Shown here: in pieces, positions 43,007 through 50,024 of the stretch
Numbering within the stretch: position 1 is the stretch's first letter
Layout: each line of letters starts with the position of its first letter
Assembly: GCA_029570835.1 (NCBI GenBank)
Contig: JAKPTX010000168.1
Span: 1-50,024, forward strand
Direction: 5' to 3'
Length of the DNA: 50,024 nt
From: Bacteroidota bacterium
Lineage (GTDB): Bacteria > Bacteroidota > Bacteroidia > Bacteroidales > WCHB1-69
The notes under the pieces: model-generated
The model's input: the letters and a program-made list of their open reading frames with translations, nothing else
Databases searched by the model: none
Told to the model about the DNA's origin: nothing
Translations under genes and position numbers: made by a program

Positions 43007-44029
43007 TCATTTGTTTCCCTTAATGTAATATTCTCCTTTAATCTCCTTATTATCAATCTTTTGTCGGGTTTCCATTTCTACTTTTTGGGTTTCTTCATCA
43101 CTTCCCCAATGTTCTACTATTTCCTGAACAAAATTCCAACCATCTTCCAGAAATGAAAATTTGAGTTTGATTTTAAAATCTTCCCAGGTTTCGGAATAGC
43201 CGATTGCTTTTCTATTTTTGTTAATCTGTTTAATGTTTTCAGGTGGATAAATAAAAAGAGTTTCTCCTATGATAATATGATGTCCATAATCATCTCCATA
43301 TTGTATCGTTGGTTCTACGCTTAAAAACATTTTTCTATTGGCTTGACACTCATCATACATCCTTATAAAAACTCTAACATCAAGATTCCCTTTTTTCACT
43401 TCTTCCTTTAACAAATCAAATGGTAACTCAATCAAATTCTCTTTACTATTGTGTCCTAATACGAGCGAAATTGAATGATGAAAATAGGGAGCACAGTTTT
43501 CATTAATGGTACCAAACTCTTTATACAAAGAAATAATCCTCTCTAAATTAATAGAATCAGTTAATAGAATTTGTCTTCTATCCTCTTCGGTATAACTGAA
43601 CTTGCCTAACCTAACAGATTGGTCCAAATTACGAATAGCTTGCAAACTATCGATGAGAGGCTGTATAATGGTTGTTTGAGTTGTATCCTTAATAGTCTGA
43701 AGCGTATTATATAACTCTCTATTTTCCTCAAATCCATCAATATAGAGTTCACCTCGTTGAGCAAGGAGATGAGCTTGCTTAATGATTACATTTTCATCTC
43801 CTACATGATGTTCTCGATATAAGTAGAAGTAATAATAAATATCTCTTATGAAGGGATCCTTCTCTTGAAAAGCTTTCTCTAAAAACAGAGCGGCTTTTTT
43901 ATGGTTTCCTTTACAATACTCCAGTTCCGCTTTATTCACATATTTGTAATATTTTTTTACATTATTTTGCCCAAACAGACAAATTGTAAAAATCAATAAT
44001 GAGGCAAGTAAAACAAATCTTTTTTTCAT
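43007..44029 (-). CDS. Secreted DUF6624-like TPR protein (third copy in operon)
   Basis: 340 residues with a signal peptide (ending in CLFGQ, about residue 20) and a TPR-like hairpin (about 27-60, AELEYCKGNHKKAALFLEKAFQ). The middle region follows the DUF6624 pattern: LQAIRNLDQSVR near 130, a DSINLERIISLYKEFG segment near 158, and an FIRMYDECQANRKMF...IQYGDD segment where family members usually end in a QYGTQ motif. The DUF6624 assignment is from pattern memory. It is the last gene of the five-gene operon and starts 33 bases after an S41 peptidase gene. No catalytic residues are known for this family, so its role is open. Confidence 0.6.
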   Translation of the reverse strand: MKKRFVLLASLLIFTICLFGQNNVKKYYKYVNKAELEYCKGNHKKAALFLEKAFQEKDPFIRDIYYYFYLYREHHVGDENVIIKQAHLLAQRGELYIDGFEENRELYNTLQTIKDTTQTTIIQPLIDSLQAIRNLDQSVRLGKFSYTEEDRRQILLTDSINLERIISLYKEFGTINENCAPYFHHSISLVLGHNSKENLIELPFDLLKEEVKKGNLDVRVFIRMYDECQANRKMFLSVEPTIQYGDDYGHHIIIGETLFIYPPENIKQINKNRKAIGYSETWEDFKIKLKFSFLEDGWNFVQEIVEHWGSDEETQKVEMETRQKIDNKEIKGEYYIKGNK

Positions 44030-44062
44030 AATTCATTGTATTAAAAGTTCTTTTTCATTTTT

Positions 44063-45595
44063 TTATTCCAACTCCAATACCTTCTTAAATCCGGTATCAT
44101 ATTGGTACAAAAACTCTTTGCTTTTCATATTATAAACAGATCTAGGATAAAGTATTTCCTCTTCAAATGTAGGTGCAATTTCAATTTCTGTGTAGTCCTG
44201 GTAAATATCTTCCGGTTTGGTTGCGTTATAAATATCCATAATACAAGTCAAGCGAAATGTAAATTTGGAATATTTAAGTTGGAACACTTGTGGCATGAGC
44301 CCAAAACCAACCATCTTTCCGGTTGGTGAACCTACGGAAACAACCTGCTCAACCTCATTTGCAAATCGCACCAAAGAAAAACCGGCGGAATAAGTATTGC
44401 GATTGCTCAAAACATATATTTTTTTGTCATATCCGATTGAATTGCTGTCCGGAACGATTAACATTTCAGAATTTATAATCCCATAAATTTTGTTATCTAA
44501 AAATGGGATTTTTTCGTACGAAATAATATTTTTATAACTTTGAAACTTTTTTCGTATGATTTTTGAATCACAAAAGGCTAATTTTGTTGAATAATGAATG
44601 GTATCCTTCACAATAGCAGAGATCACATTCATCCAAACATAATCAGAACCACCCTCATTGTCCCTTACATCAATAATTACCTTATCAATAATATTATTCT
44701 TGCCAACCTCTTTGATCTGTGAATAAAACTCCTCATTATCCCCTGTCATCGTACTCAAACAGATGTACAAAATCTGATCTTCCTGAAAATAAGAAACTTG
44801 ATTATTGGATTTATCAAGGTTTAGATCTTTATTAGGTATCCCTTCCAACACTATAGGCACAACCTGAACTACAACATGTCCTGGATATTGATTAAAAGAA
44901 AACTCCATTATTTCCCCATTTTGTTCCGCTTTAACTCTTGCAGTTTTAGGTATGTAAACACCCCATTTATCCCCATAATAAAACCTTTTGTTTTTGATGT
45001 CAAAATAACATTTTTTCAGTAAATGATTAGTAACATAAGTGTTCATTTCTTCTCCATCAACTGATAAAACCTTCATTAAAGTAATGTTCAACGTATCGCC
45101 ATTTTCACCAATCAACTGATGATTTCCCCTAATAAAAAAACTATTGTTATAATAGATAGCACCATCCCAAAAAGTATTCCACTTCTTCCTTTTTTCCATG
45201 AGGTATTCCATACTTTTATAATAGGCTTGTCTGGCTTGGATAGCATAAATATCTATAGATTCCAAATTTTCAAAATCGGGGTATACATCAAAAGTCTCAT
45301 AAGAATGACCATCCATTACCCATTCTAATACACTGTTTAACAGATCGTTAAACGAATCATTATCCATTATGGTATCAATCTGACTTCGCATAGCCCGCAT
45401 CATCGCCAACTGATCCAATCCGGTCACCTTTTGTCTGACAAGTAATTGAGGATTTCCATCCTCTATAATTTTGATCAGCTGATCAAAATCGCGATACATC
45501 TGTTTTTTTGTTAATTTTTCAAAAGGATTTTCCAGCTGAGCAAAACAACTTAAACTCAATGTCAGTATAAAGATTATTATAATTTTAGCTTTCAT
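44063..45595 (-). CDS. Secreted S41-family (C-terminal-processing-like) peptidase, Ser/Lys form
   Basis: 510 residues with a signal peptide (ending LSCFAQ, about residue 19). The N-terminal region KLTKKQMYRDFDQLIKIIEDGNP... is shared with the next S41 protein. The peptidase core has VIIDVRDNEGGSDYVW near 325 and the nucleophile S403 in NRNTYSAGFS, with K427 24 residues later in GSPTGKMVGFG. In CtpA/Prc enzymes the Ser-Lys dyad is 25 residues apart, so a Ser/Lys mechanism is plausible. No PDZ domain is obvious. The C terminus is FKKVLELE, identical to its paralogue. It sits between two DUF6624-like genes and may process or degrade their products or a shared substrate. Confidence 0.85.
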   Translation of the reverse strand: MKAKIIIIFILTLSLSCFAQLENPFEKLTKKQMYRDFDQLIKIIEDGNPQLLVRQKVTGLDQLAMMRAMRSQIDTIMDNDSFNDLLNSVLEWVMDGHSYETFDVYPDFENLESIDIYAIQARQAYYKSMEYLMEKRKKWNTFWDGAIYYNNSFFIRGNHQLIGENGDTLNITLMKVLSVDGEEMNTYVTNHLLKKCYFDIKNKRFYYGDKWGVYIPKTARVKAEQNGEIMEFSFNQYPGHVVVQVVPIVLEGIPNKDLNLDKSNNQVSYFQEDQILYICLSTMTGDNEEFYSQIKEVGKNNIIDKVIIDVRDNEGGSDYVWMNVISAIVKDTIHYSTKLAFCDSKIIRKKFQSYKNIISYEKIPFLDNKIYGIINSEMLIVPDSNSIGYDKKIYVLSNRNTYSAGFSLVRFANEVEQVVSVGSPTGKMVGFGLMPQVFQLKYSKFTFRLTCIMDIYNATKPEDIYQDYTEIEIAPTFEEEILYPRSVYNMKSKEFLYQYDTGFKKVLELE

Positions 45596-45610
45596 ATTCG
45601 TTCACATTAT

Positions 45611-47221
45611 TTATTCCAACTCCAACACTTTTTTAAAAACATAATCATAGTTGATCATAAAATCATAAGATCTTTTATCCAAGATCAATCCATAATCCAT
45701 ATATTTAAACATTTCTTTTAATGTTGGTGATACAATCATTTCAGGAATATCTTGAAAAACATCCTCCGGATTTTGAACTTTTGTTAGATCAATTGCTGTT
45801 TCAAATTGAAAAGTAAATTTTGAATTTTTGAGTTGAAAATTCCATGGATTTAATCCAAAACCTGCGATATGCCCTGTTGGTACACCAATAGAAATAAGAT
45901 TAGAATCTTGTCTAGCCAGTGAAGTCATTGAATGAGCAGCAGAATATGTATTTTCGTTTTGAATGATGTATATTTTACCTTTATAATTCAATGAATTAGA
46001 ATCAGGGATTATATATTTGTACTGTTGTTCTCTGACAATCATTTTTTTCCAATTCAAAGTGGGAATAACTTGACTATGATATTTACCGGTAACATGAGTA
46101 GGATATTCAGTTGTAAAAAAATGGATACATTGTTCATTATCATTTAAGGCTAAAGTTGAAAGCCATTTTATAGTATCCGATACAATGACCGATAACATAT
46201 CTTGCCAAAAATCATCTCCTCCTCCATAATTATCTCTTAGGTCAATAATTACTTTATCGATTTTCTTATTTTTTCCTACATTTTTAATTTCATCTATAAA
46301 TAGATTGGTAGCATCCCACATTTCATCAGTGTAAATGTACAAAATTCGTTCTTTCGGATAGTATTCAACAACTTTATTTCTTGAAAGTTTTTTGTTCTCC
46401 AAGTAAAAATAAATATTTTCATTAATCAAAGAATCACTACATCCCGATATAATGAAATTATAGTCATTGAGATTGAGTAGATATTGCTTATTACTATTGG
46501 GATCATATAATAAGATTGTATCCTCACAAGTAATTGATAGATTAGTTGTATAATATTTTCTATTTTGAAAATCCCATTTAATTTCACTAGGTTCTAAGTG
46601 ACCAAATTTTAAATATACTAATGAATCAATAGGAAGACTATTACATGAAAGTATTTTAAAATCACTCAAATAAAGAGTGTCTTCTTTTGAAATTTTGTTA
46701 ATTAATGTGTACTGTCCATGTGCGTAGTAATCTCCGTTGAAGTAATAGTCCATAAAAGGACTAAATTTATTCCTTTTTCGATACTCTTGAGCTTTTCCTT
46801 CCTTGTATATGTTATATTGCGACTCAATTTCTTTAAAATAAGTTGAATCATAAAAACTCTGCCCGGGCATATATCTTGGTTCTTCTACAACATAATAACC
46901 TACTGTCCTTCTTGCATGTATATCCAAAGTTTTATTTAAACAACGGGTCATTAAATCAAAAAACTCCCAATAGTTGTTGATTTCATCAATTTTTTCTCTC
47001 TCTATTAAAATTTCGTTTATCATGTCATACCCTGTAACCATTTTCCTGACTTCAATTTGAGCATTGAAATCTTTGACATAGGCTACAAACTGGTCAAAAT
47101 CTTCATACATCTGTTCTTTCGTCATCTTGACCGGTGGTTTAGGAACTTTAATTTTTCCTTTTTGGGCAAATGAAGTGAATCCTAAGCACAGGATAACGAT
47201 GCAAATTAAAACTTTTTTCAT
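45611..47221 (-). CDS. Secreted S41-family peptidase paralogue, Ser/His form
   Basis: 536 residues with a signal peptide (ending TSFAQ, about residue 20), then the same N-terminal region as the 44063-45595 protein (KMTKEQMYEDFDQFVAYVKDFN). The peptidase core keeps VIIDLRDNYGGGDDFW near 330 and S427 in NENTYSAAHS, but the residue 24 later is H451 (GVPTGHIAGFG) where the paralogue has Lys. This points to a changed general base or loss of activity. The C-terminal FKKVLELE is identical to the paralogue. It starts four bases after the DUF6624 gene before it and ends 15 bases before the next S41 gene, so the two came from a tandem duplication. Confidence 0.85.
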   Translation of the reverse strand: MKKVLICIVILCLGFTSFAQKGKIKVPKPPVKMTKEQMYEDFDQFVAYVKDFNAQIEVRKMVTGYDMINEILIEREKIDEINNYWEFFDLMTRCLNKTLDIHARRTVGYYVVEEPRYMPGQSFYDSTYFKEIESQYNIYKEGKAQEYRKRNKFSPFMDYYFNGDYYAHGQYTLINKISKEDTLYLSDFKILSCNSLPIDSLVYLKFGHLEPSEIKWDFQNRKYYTTNLSITCEDTILLYDPNSNKQYLLNLNDYNFIISGCSDSLINENIYFYLENKKLSRNKVVEYYPKERILYIYTDEMWDATNLFIDEIKNVGKNKKIDKVIIDLRDNYGGGDDFWQDMLSVIVSDTIKWLSTLALNDNEQCIHFFTTEYPTHVTGKYHSQVIPTLNWKKMIVREQQYKYIIPDSNSLNYKGKIYIIQNENTYSAAHSMTSLARQDSNLISIGVPTGHIAGFGLNPWNFQLKNSKFTFQFETAIDLTKVQNPEDVFQDIPEMIVSPTLKEMFKYMDYGLILDKRSYDFMINYDYVFKKVLELE

Positions 47222-47225
47222 ATCC

Positions 47226-48185
47226 TTACCTTACTATATTATACTTGCCCATATACTCTTCAACAGTCGTATCAAATTTCATCTCTGCTCTGCGAAGATT
47301 TACATTCTTTTCATCTTCAATCGGACGAAGTTGCTTGTAACTTGTTTTGGTTTTTTCATCGGTTTTCCATTGGTATTGAGTTCCATACATTTGTTTTTTA
47401 CCGAAAAGAACTAAAAACCGATCTTTAAAGACTGCATAAGAGGTCGGATCAAACTGTCCATTTTTGAATTGAGTTTCAATCGCATCCATTTCAGTTTTGG
47501 AAATCACAACCTTGTGTAGTAAAAAATAAGCAAACTCTTCACAGTATCTTCCTGCATAATGCTCAATTGGGAACCTTTTGGAATTCAAAATCTCAATAAA
47601 ACTCCCGGTATATTTTCTGGAATGGTCAAGTAAAAGGGTATCAAATTTATCTCCTTGAAAAAACTGATATTCATCTACTTTCTCAAAATCTGTAGAAGGT
47701 AATTCCAACAAATCCTTAAAATCACCATAAAGGGAATAATCAATAGACAAATAAAAGAGCCTTAATGCCTGAGCAGTATCAACGACCCCTTCTTGTGATT
47801 CTATAAATTTATTTTCAATCTTTCTTTTGATTTGCTTCCATTCCGGAGTAGTTTTTATTACATCCGTGAAAGCTCCGTCCACCAAAACCAATCGGTCATC
47901 ATTGGATTTATCCACATAATAATTAAGAAATTTAAACATCAAATCAAGCTTTCCCAATTTGGCATAATTGACCGCAATTTGATAAAACGATTCAATAGAG
48001 CCTGAAGTTTCAAGTGTTCTAAAATGATCAACCAATGAGGAGTCATATTGCCCCCTCTTTTGATAATCATCTCTGGAAATCACTTTCGGATTAGTATATT
48101 TTGCATAAGGAACAACATCCGATTTTTGGGAATACAAAAGAGGCAGAGCACTCAAAATAAGCAAGAACAACACGATTTTTTTCAT
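47226..48185 (-). CDS. Secreted DUF6624 protein (second copy in operon)
   Basis: 319 residues with a signal peptide (ending LPLLYSQ, about residue 20) and a TPR-like helical part (about 55-125). The C-terminal third has the clearest DUF6624 signature in the window: GKKQMYGTQYQW near 264 and LRPIEDEKNVNLRRAEMKF...VEEY at the end. Family members occur as secreted or lipid-anchored proteins in Bacteroidota; no activity is established that I can cite. Its stop codon is four bases before the S41 paralogue, the tightest spacing in the operon. Confidence 0.75.
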   Translation of the reverse strand: MKKIVLFLLILSALPLLYSQKSDVVPYAKYTNPKVISRDDYQKRGQYDSSLVDHFRTLETSGSIESFYQIAVNYAKLGKLDLMFKFLNYYVDKSNDDRLVLVDGAFTDVIKTTPEWKQIKRKIENKFIESQEGVVDTAQALRLFYLSIDYSLYGDFKDLLELPSTDFEKVDEYQFFQGDKFDTLLLDHSRKYTGSFIEILNSKRFPIEHYAGRYCEEFAYFLLHKVVISKTEMDAIETQFKNGQFDPTSYAVFKDRFLVLFGKKQMYGTQYQWKTDEKTKTSYKQLRPIEDEKNVNLRRAEMKFDTTVEEYMGKYNIVR

Positions 48186-48257
48186 GATTTATTTTTTTTA
48201 ATAAACGTTATTTAAAGACTCTTTATTTTCTCCCCAAAAAATATTTTCAATTCACAA

Positions 48258-49175
48258 TCAATAGGTTATGAAAATAGTATTGGGTTTCACTACTTTTTGA
48301 TCCAATGGAGGTAATCCTACATTTTTTCTTCTTTGATTCACCAATGCGGTATCCGGATTAGCCTTTCTGCCGTTATCGTCAAACTCACCATAATAACTGT
48401 ACTCATCACGGGCAAAAATTACACAACGATCGTAAGTCCTTGTATAAGCTTCAACATCAGAATATCCATTAATCAAACTTTGCCTTTCGATAGGTTCAAT
48501 ATAAGTGAGCCAAAATTCAGGATAGGCACTAAAAATATGTCGACCAACGATAAAATATGCCCAGCCCCCATACCTAAACGGATTAGGCATATCGGGATTC
48601 TTATTAATAATTTCAACTATTTTCACCATATTCAAAGAATCGGTATACATTAAAATATTTTTTCTACAAGAATTGGGGTATTGTGTATCAAAGTTTCTTG
48701 CCAATTGATCCGCTTCATTCATTGCCCTAAACTCTCTCATTAAATAGAGCTCGTCATAAGAATACAGCTTCCCAAAATTCTCTTTATACTCCTCCATCTT
48801 ACTCATATACAACGATGTATCTGCAGCAAAGTACTTTTTCCTATAAAGACGTCCAAAACTTTCAACATCCATTCTTTTTGAATAAAATGCTTTATCATAA
48901 TAGACTACTGCACTATCATATTGCTGATATTCAGCATAAATATCTGCAATATTAATATACACGGCTGACTTACTCCTTTCATCTGCGATTGGAAAACTCA
49001 ATACATCATAATACAATTGAATCGCATTTTTATAATTATCTTTGTCATAAGAATAATCATAAGCTATTTTATTTATTTTATAAAAATTGATAATCGAATC
49101 GGGTAAAATCAACTCTTGTGAATAAGAGTTAAGTACCCAAAAAGAACAGAATAGAATGAATGTTATTTTTTTCAT
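48258..49175 (-). CDS. Secreted DUF6624-like TPR protein (first copy in operon)
   Basis: 305 residues from the ATG at 49175, which gives a normal signal peptide (MKKITFILFCSFWVLNSYSQ). A start 60 bases upstream lies beyond the predicted -7 box at 49196-49203 and is rejected. TPR units occupy about 25-110 (KNAIQLYYDVLS, YQQYDSAVVYYDKAF). The C-terminal part is DUF6624-like: YTRTYDRCVIFARDEYSYYGEFDDNG near 246, then NQRRKNVGLPPLDQ, a close match to the family ending. It begins the five-gene operon; the following gene starts 72 bases after its stop codon. Confidence 0.7.
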   Translation of the reverse strand: MKKITFILFCSFWVLNSYSQELILPDSIINFYKINKIAYDYSYDKDNYKNAIQLYYDVLSFPIADERSKSAVYINIADIYAEYQQYDSAVVYYDKAFYSKRMDVESFGRLYRKKYFAADTSLYMSKMEEYKENFGKLYSYDELYLMREFRAMNEADQLARNFDTQYPNSCRKNILMYTDSLNMVKIVEIINKNPDMPNPFRYGGWAYFIVGRHIFSAYPEFWLTYIEPIERQSLINGYSDVEAYTRTYDRCVIFARDEYSYYGEFDDNGRKANPDTALVNQRRKNVGLPPLDQKVVKPNTIFITY

Positions 49176-49195
49176 ATTACAGATTTTACACGATG

Positions 49196-49203
49196 CAAAT
49201 GTA
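49196..49203 (-). promoter_or_regulatory. Predicted -7 box for the DUF6624/S41 operon (TACATTTG)
   Basis: Exact TAnnTTTG match on the minus strand, 20 bases before the ATG at 49175. It supports that start codon and the operon boundary. Confidence 0.55.
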
Positions 49204-49288
49204 CAGAAAAAACGATATATAAACCGGAGCTTCATCTGGAGAATTTAATAAATTTTAACCAACATTTTGATATTTTTATTTTTTATTT

Positions 49289-49461
49289 GGGCATTCCGGC
49301 TTGCCGCCCACGATCCTCCCCAACGCCGTCGGGCTTGTTCCGGGGTCCGCTTCGCTCCCGTGCTTCGCTTCACTTCGCTGAACCCAATCCCCAACCCAAC
49401 ATTAAGCCTATCGCGACGCTCGTTCCCGCTCGCACCGGCTTCGCCGCCCTCCACATCCCTA
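49289..49461. repeat. GC-rich repeat-like block
   Basis: About 170 bases that are markedly GC-rich in an AT-rich window, starting GGGCATTCCGG and containing three CTTCGCT units. Both strands are open for short frames, but none has a signal or motif of a gene. Confidence 0.55.
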
Positions 49462-49484
49462 ATGCGAAAAACGCGGAATCCAAG

Positions 49485-49550
49485 TACGAATTACGAATTA
49501 CGAATTACGCCTTTACAAGGAAGAAGGTAGACGGTAGAAGGTAGAAGGTT
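49485..49550. repeat. ATTACGA and GAAGGTA heptamer arrays
   Basis: Three to four ATTACGA units (49485-49509), then CCTTTACAAGG, then GAAGGTA units (49521-49550). The same order occurs at 24609-24650. Confidence 0.8.
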
Positions 49551-49551
49551 C

Positions 49552-49617
49552 ACTCGGGATGCGACTTCAAGTTATGTCCTGCGTGTAAGGAAAACGTGTA
49601 AAAGTCGCGTCCCGAGT
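49552..49617. repeat. 16-bp inverted repeat (hairpin-forming)
   Basis: Arms 49552-49567 and 49602-49617 pair over 16 bases with one mismatch or G-T wobble around a 34-base loop that contains two direct CGTGTAA copies. No T-run follows, so it is not a simple terminator. Confidence 0.75.
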
Positions 49618-49639
49618 AGCTCAATTTTAAAAACTTTCA

Positions 49640-49659
49640 CCTTCCGACTTTCGACTTTT
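49640..49659. repeat. CTTTCGA-type heptamers
   Basis: CTTCCGA, CTTTCGA and CTTTT units, related to those at 24842-24868. Confidence 0.6.
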
Positions 49660-49691
49660 AAATAACCCCGAAGGGGTGACATTATTGTAGA

Positions 49692-49740
49692 ATGGGGCAA
49701 ATGGGGCAATAGTAGGGCAATAGTAGGGCAATAGTAGGGG
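49692..49740 (+). repeat. 11-nt tandem array (TAGGGCAATAG)
   Basis: Three near-perfect 11-nt units preceded by two shorter variants (ATGGGGCAA). Confidence 0.85.
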
Positions 49741-49795
49741 AAATTAATTTAAAAAGGCATTTTAGCTACAATGTGATGTAATTATTTGATATTCA

Positions 49796-49873
49796 ATTAC
49801 ATCAATTGCCACGTCTCTTTAGGGCGTGGATTGGAATTACCCCCTGGAACCCAAGGGCTTTAGCCCAAATTTA
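49796..49873 (-). repeat. Twin-hairpin intergenic repeat, copy 2
   Basis: Inverted relative to copy 1 at 24710-24786, with the same two ends. The second hairpin has 7-bp arms at 49809-49815 and 49823-49829, different in sequence from copy 1 but still paired. Confidence 0.7.
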
Positions 49874-49964
49874 CAAAACATGAAATAAGAAGTTAGAAAT
49901 ATGAAATACGCTACATCATATCATATCACACTGATAGTCAATTAAATAATTCTAAATTTAAGAT

Positions 49965-49986
49965 TCCGAAATCCGAAATCCGAAAT
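49965..49986 (+). repeat. TCCGAAA heptamer array
   Basis: Three tandem 7-nt units of TCCGAAA. Confidence 0.8.
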
Positions 49987-49993
49987 GTTTTTG

Positions 49994-50001
49994 TATTTTT
50001 G
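49994..50001 (+). promoter_or_regulatory. Predicted -7 box for a gene beyond the window (TATTTTTG)
   Basis: Exact TAnnTTTG match 23 bases from the right edge; its gene is not in view. Confidence 0.4.
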
Positions 50002-50024
50002 TTGCGTAAATTAGATGTTAGATA

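Larger units (their letters stand above)
49204..49993. other. Gene-free, repeat-dense intergenic region
   Basis: Nearly 800 bases without a credible gene. It contains a GC-rich block, heptamer arrays, a 16-bp inverted repeat, a CCCCGAAGGGG hairpin at 49666-49676, an 11-nt tandem array and one twin-hairpin repeat. The larger items are listed separately. Confidence 0.8.

Noticed and set aside
49176-49235. 20-residue upstream extension of the first DUF6624-like protein
   Set aside because: The extension places the signal peptide inside the protein and crosses the predicted -7 box at 49196-49203; the ATG at 49175 fits better.
49245-49544. Overlapping frames on both strands in the GC-rich block (69-87 residues)
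   Set aside because: Low-complexity Arg/Pro-rich translations, overlapping on both strands within a repeat-like GC-rich block, with no start signal or known motif. Stop codons are rare there only because of the composition.

Overview
The window comes from an AT-rich member of the Bacteroidota, most likely class Bacteroidia. The evidence is repeated TAnnTTTG -7 promoter boxes, almost no Shine-Dalgarno sequences, a bifunctional formimidoyltransferase/cyclodeaminase, a GroEL ending in GGMPGMY, an S46 dipeptidyl-peptidase of the DPP11 type, an MbnP-like lipoprotein, and many Lys-rich signal peptides on secreted TPR proteins. No tRNA, rRNA, phage, IS transposase or CRISPR array is visible. The one RNA gene I can support is the SRP RNA at about 15906-16003.

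Layout. 1-6006 (+): the 3' end of an ATP-grasp ligase gene, a PLP-dependent type III-fold decarboxylase, then a tightly overlapping trio consisting of a urea-transporter/M23 peptidase fusion, a TPR plus beta-barrel protein and a TPR protein. 6054-7546 (-): a four-helix-bundle (S23-type) gene bracketed by inverted heptamer arrays, and PRPP synthetase. 7682-10861 (+): a secreted subtilase and two lipoproteins. 10922-15851 (-): FTCD, GroEL/GroES and ApbE. 15906-22148 (+): SRP RNA, a YciO/Sua5 protein, a giant TPR plus MORN (YwqK-like) secreted protein and a DUF3857-like protein. 22154-29111 (-): TpiA, MreD, MreC, a secreted nuclease, a PlsC-type acyltransferase and DPP11. 29275-30084 (+): a ZIP metal transporter. 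30101-35832 (-): a surface-glycan block with GT39-like transferase, O-antigen ligase-like protein, IspD/TarI-type cytidylyltransferase and a GT4-GT2 fusion. 35905-42806 (+): rhomboid protease, a 1363-residue PPDK-like dikinase with no PEP/pyruvate barrel, a variant GAPDH and a Rossmann-fold protein. 43007-49175 (-): a five-gene operon of secreted proteins in which three DUF6624-like TPR proteins are interleaved with two S41 peptidase paralogues. 49176-50024: no gene, but dense repeats.

The conserved core (prs, groESL, tpiA, mreCD, ffs) is ordinary. The most novel parts are the DUF6624/S41 operon, the orphan dikinase next to GAPDH, the urea-transporter/M23 fusion operon, and several families of intergenic repeats: 7-nt tandem arrays, a roughly 78-nt repeat with two hairpins, G-run/C-run hairpins and a GC-rich block. 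One heptamer array runs into a coding sequence and supplies its C-terminal tail.

Family names come from recognising motifs in the translated sequence. No database search was run.
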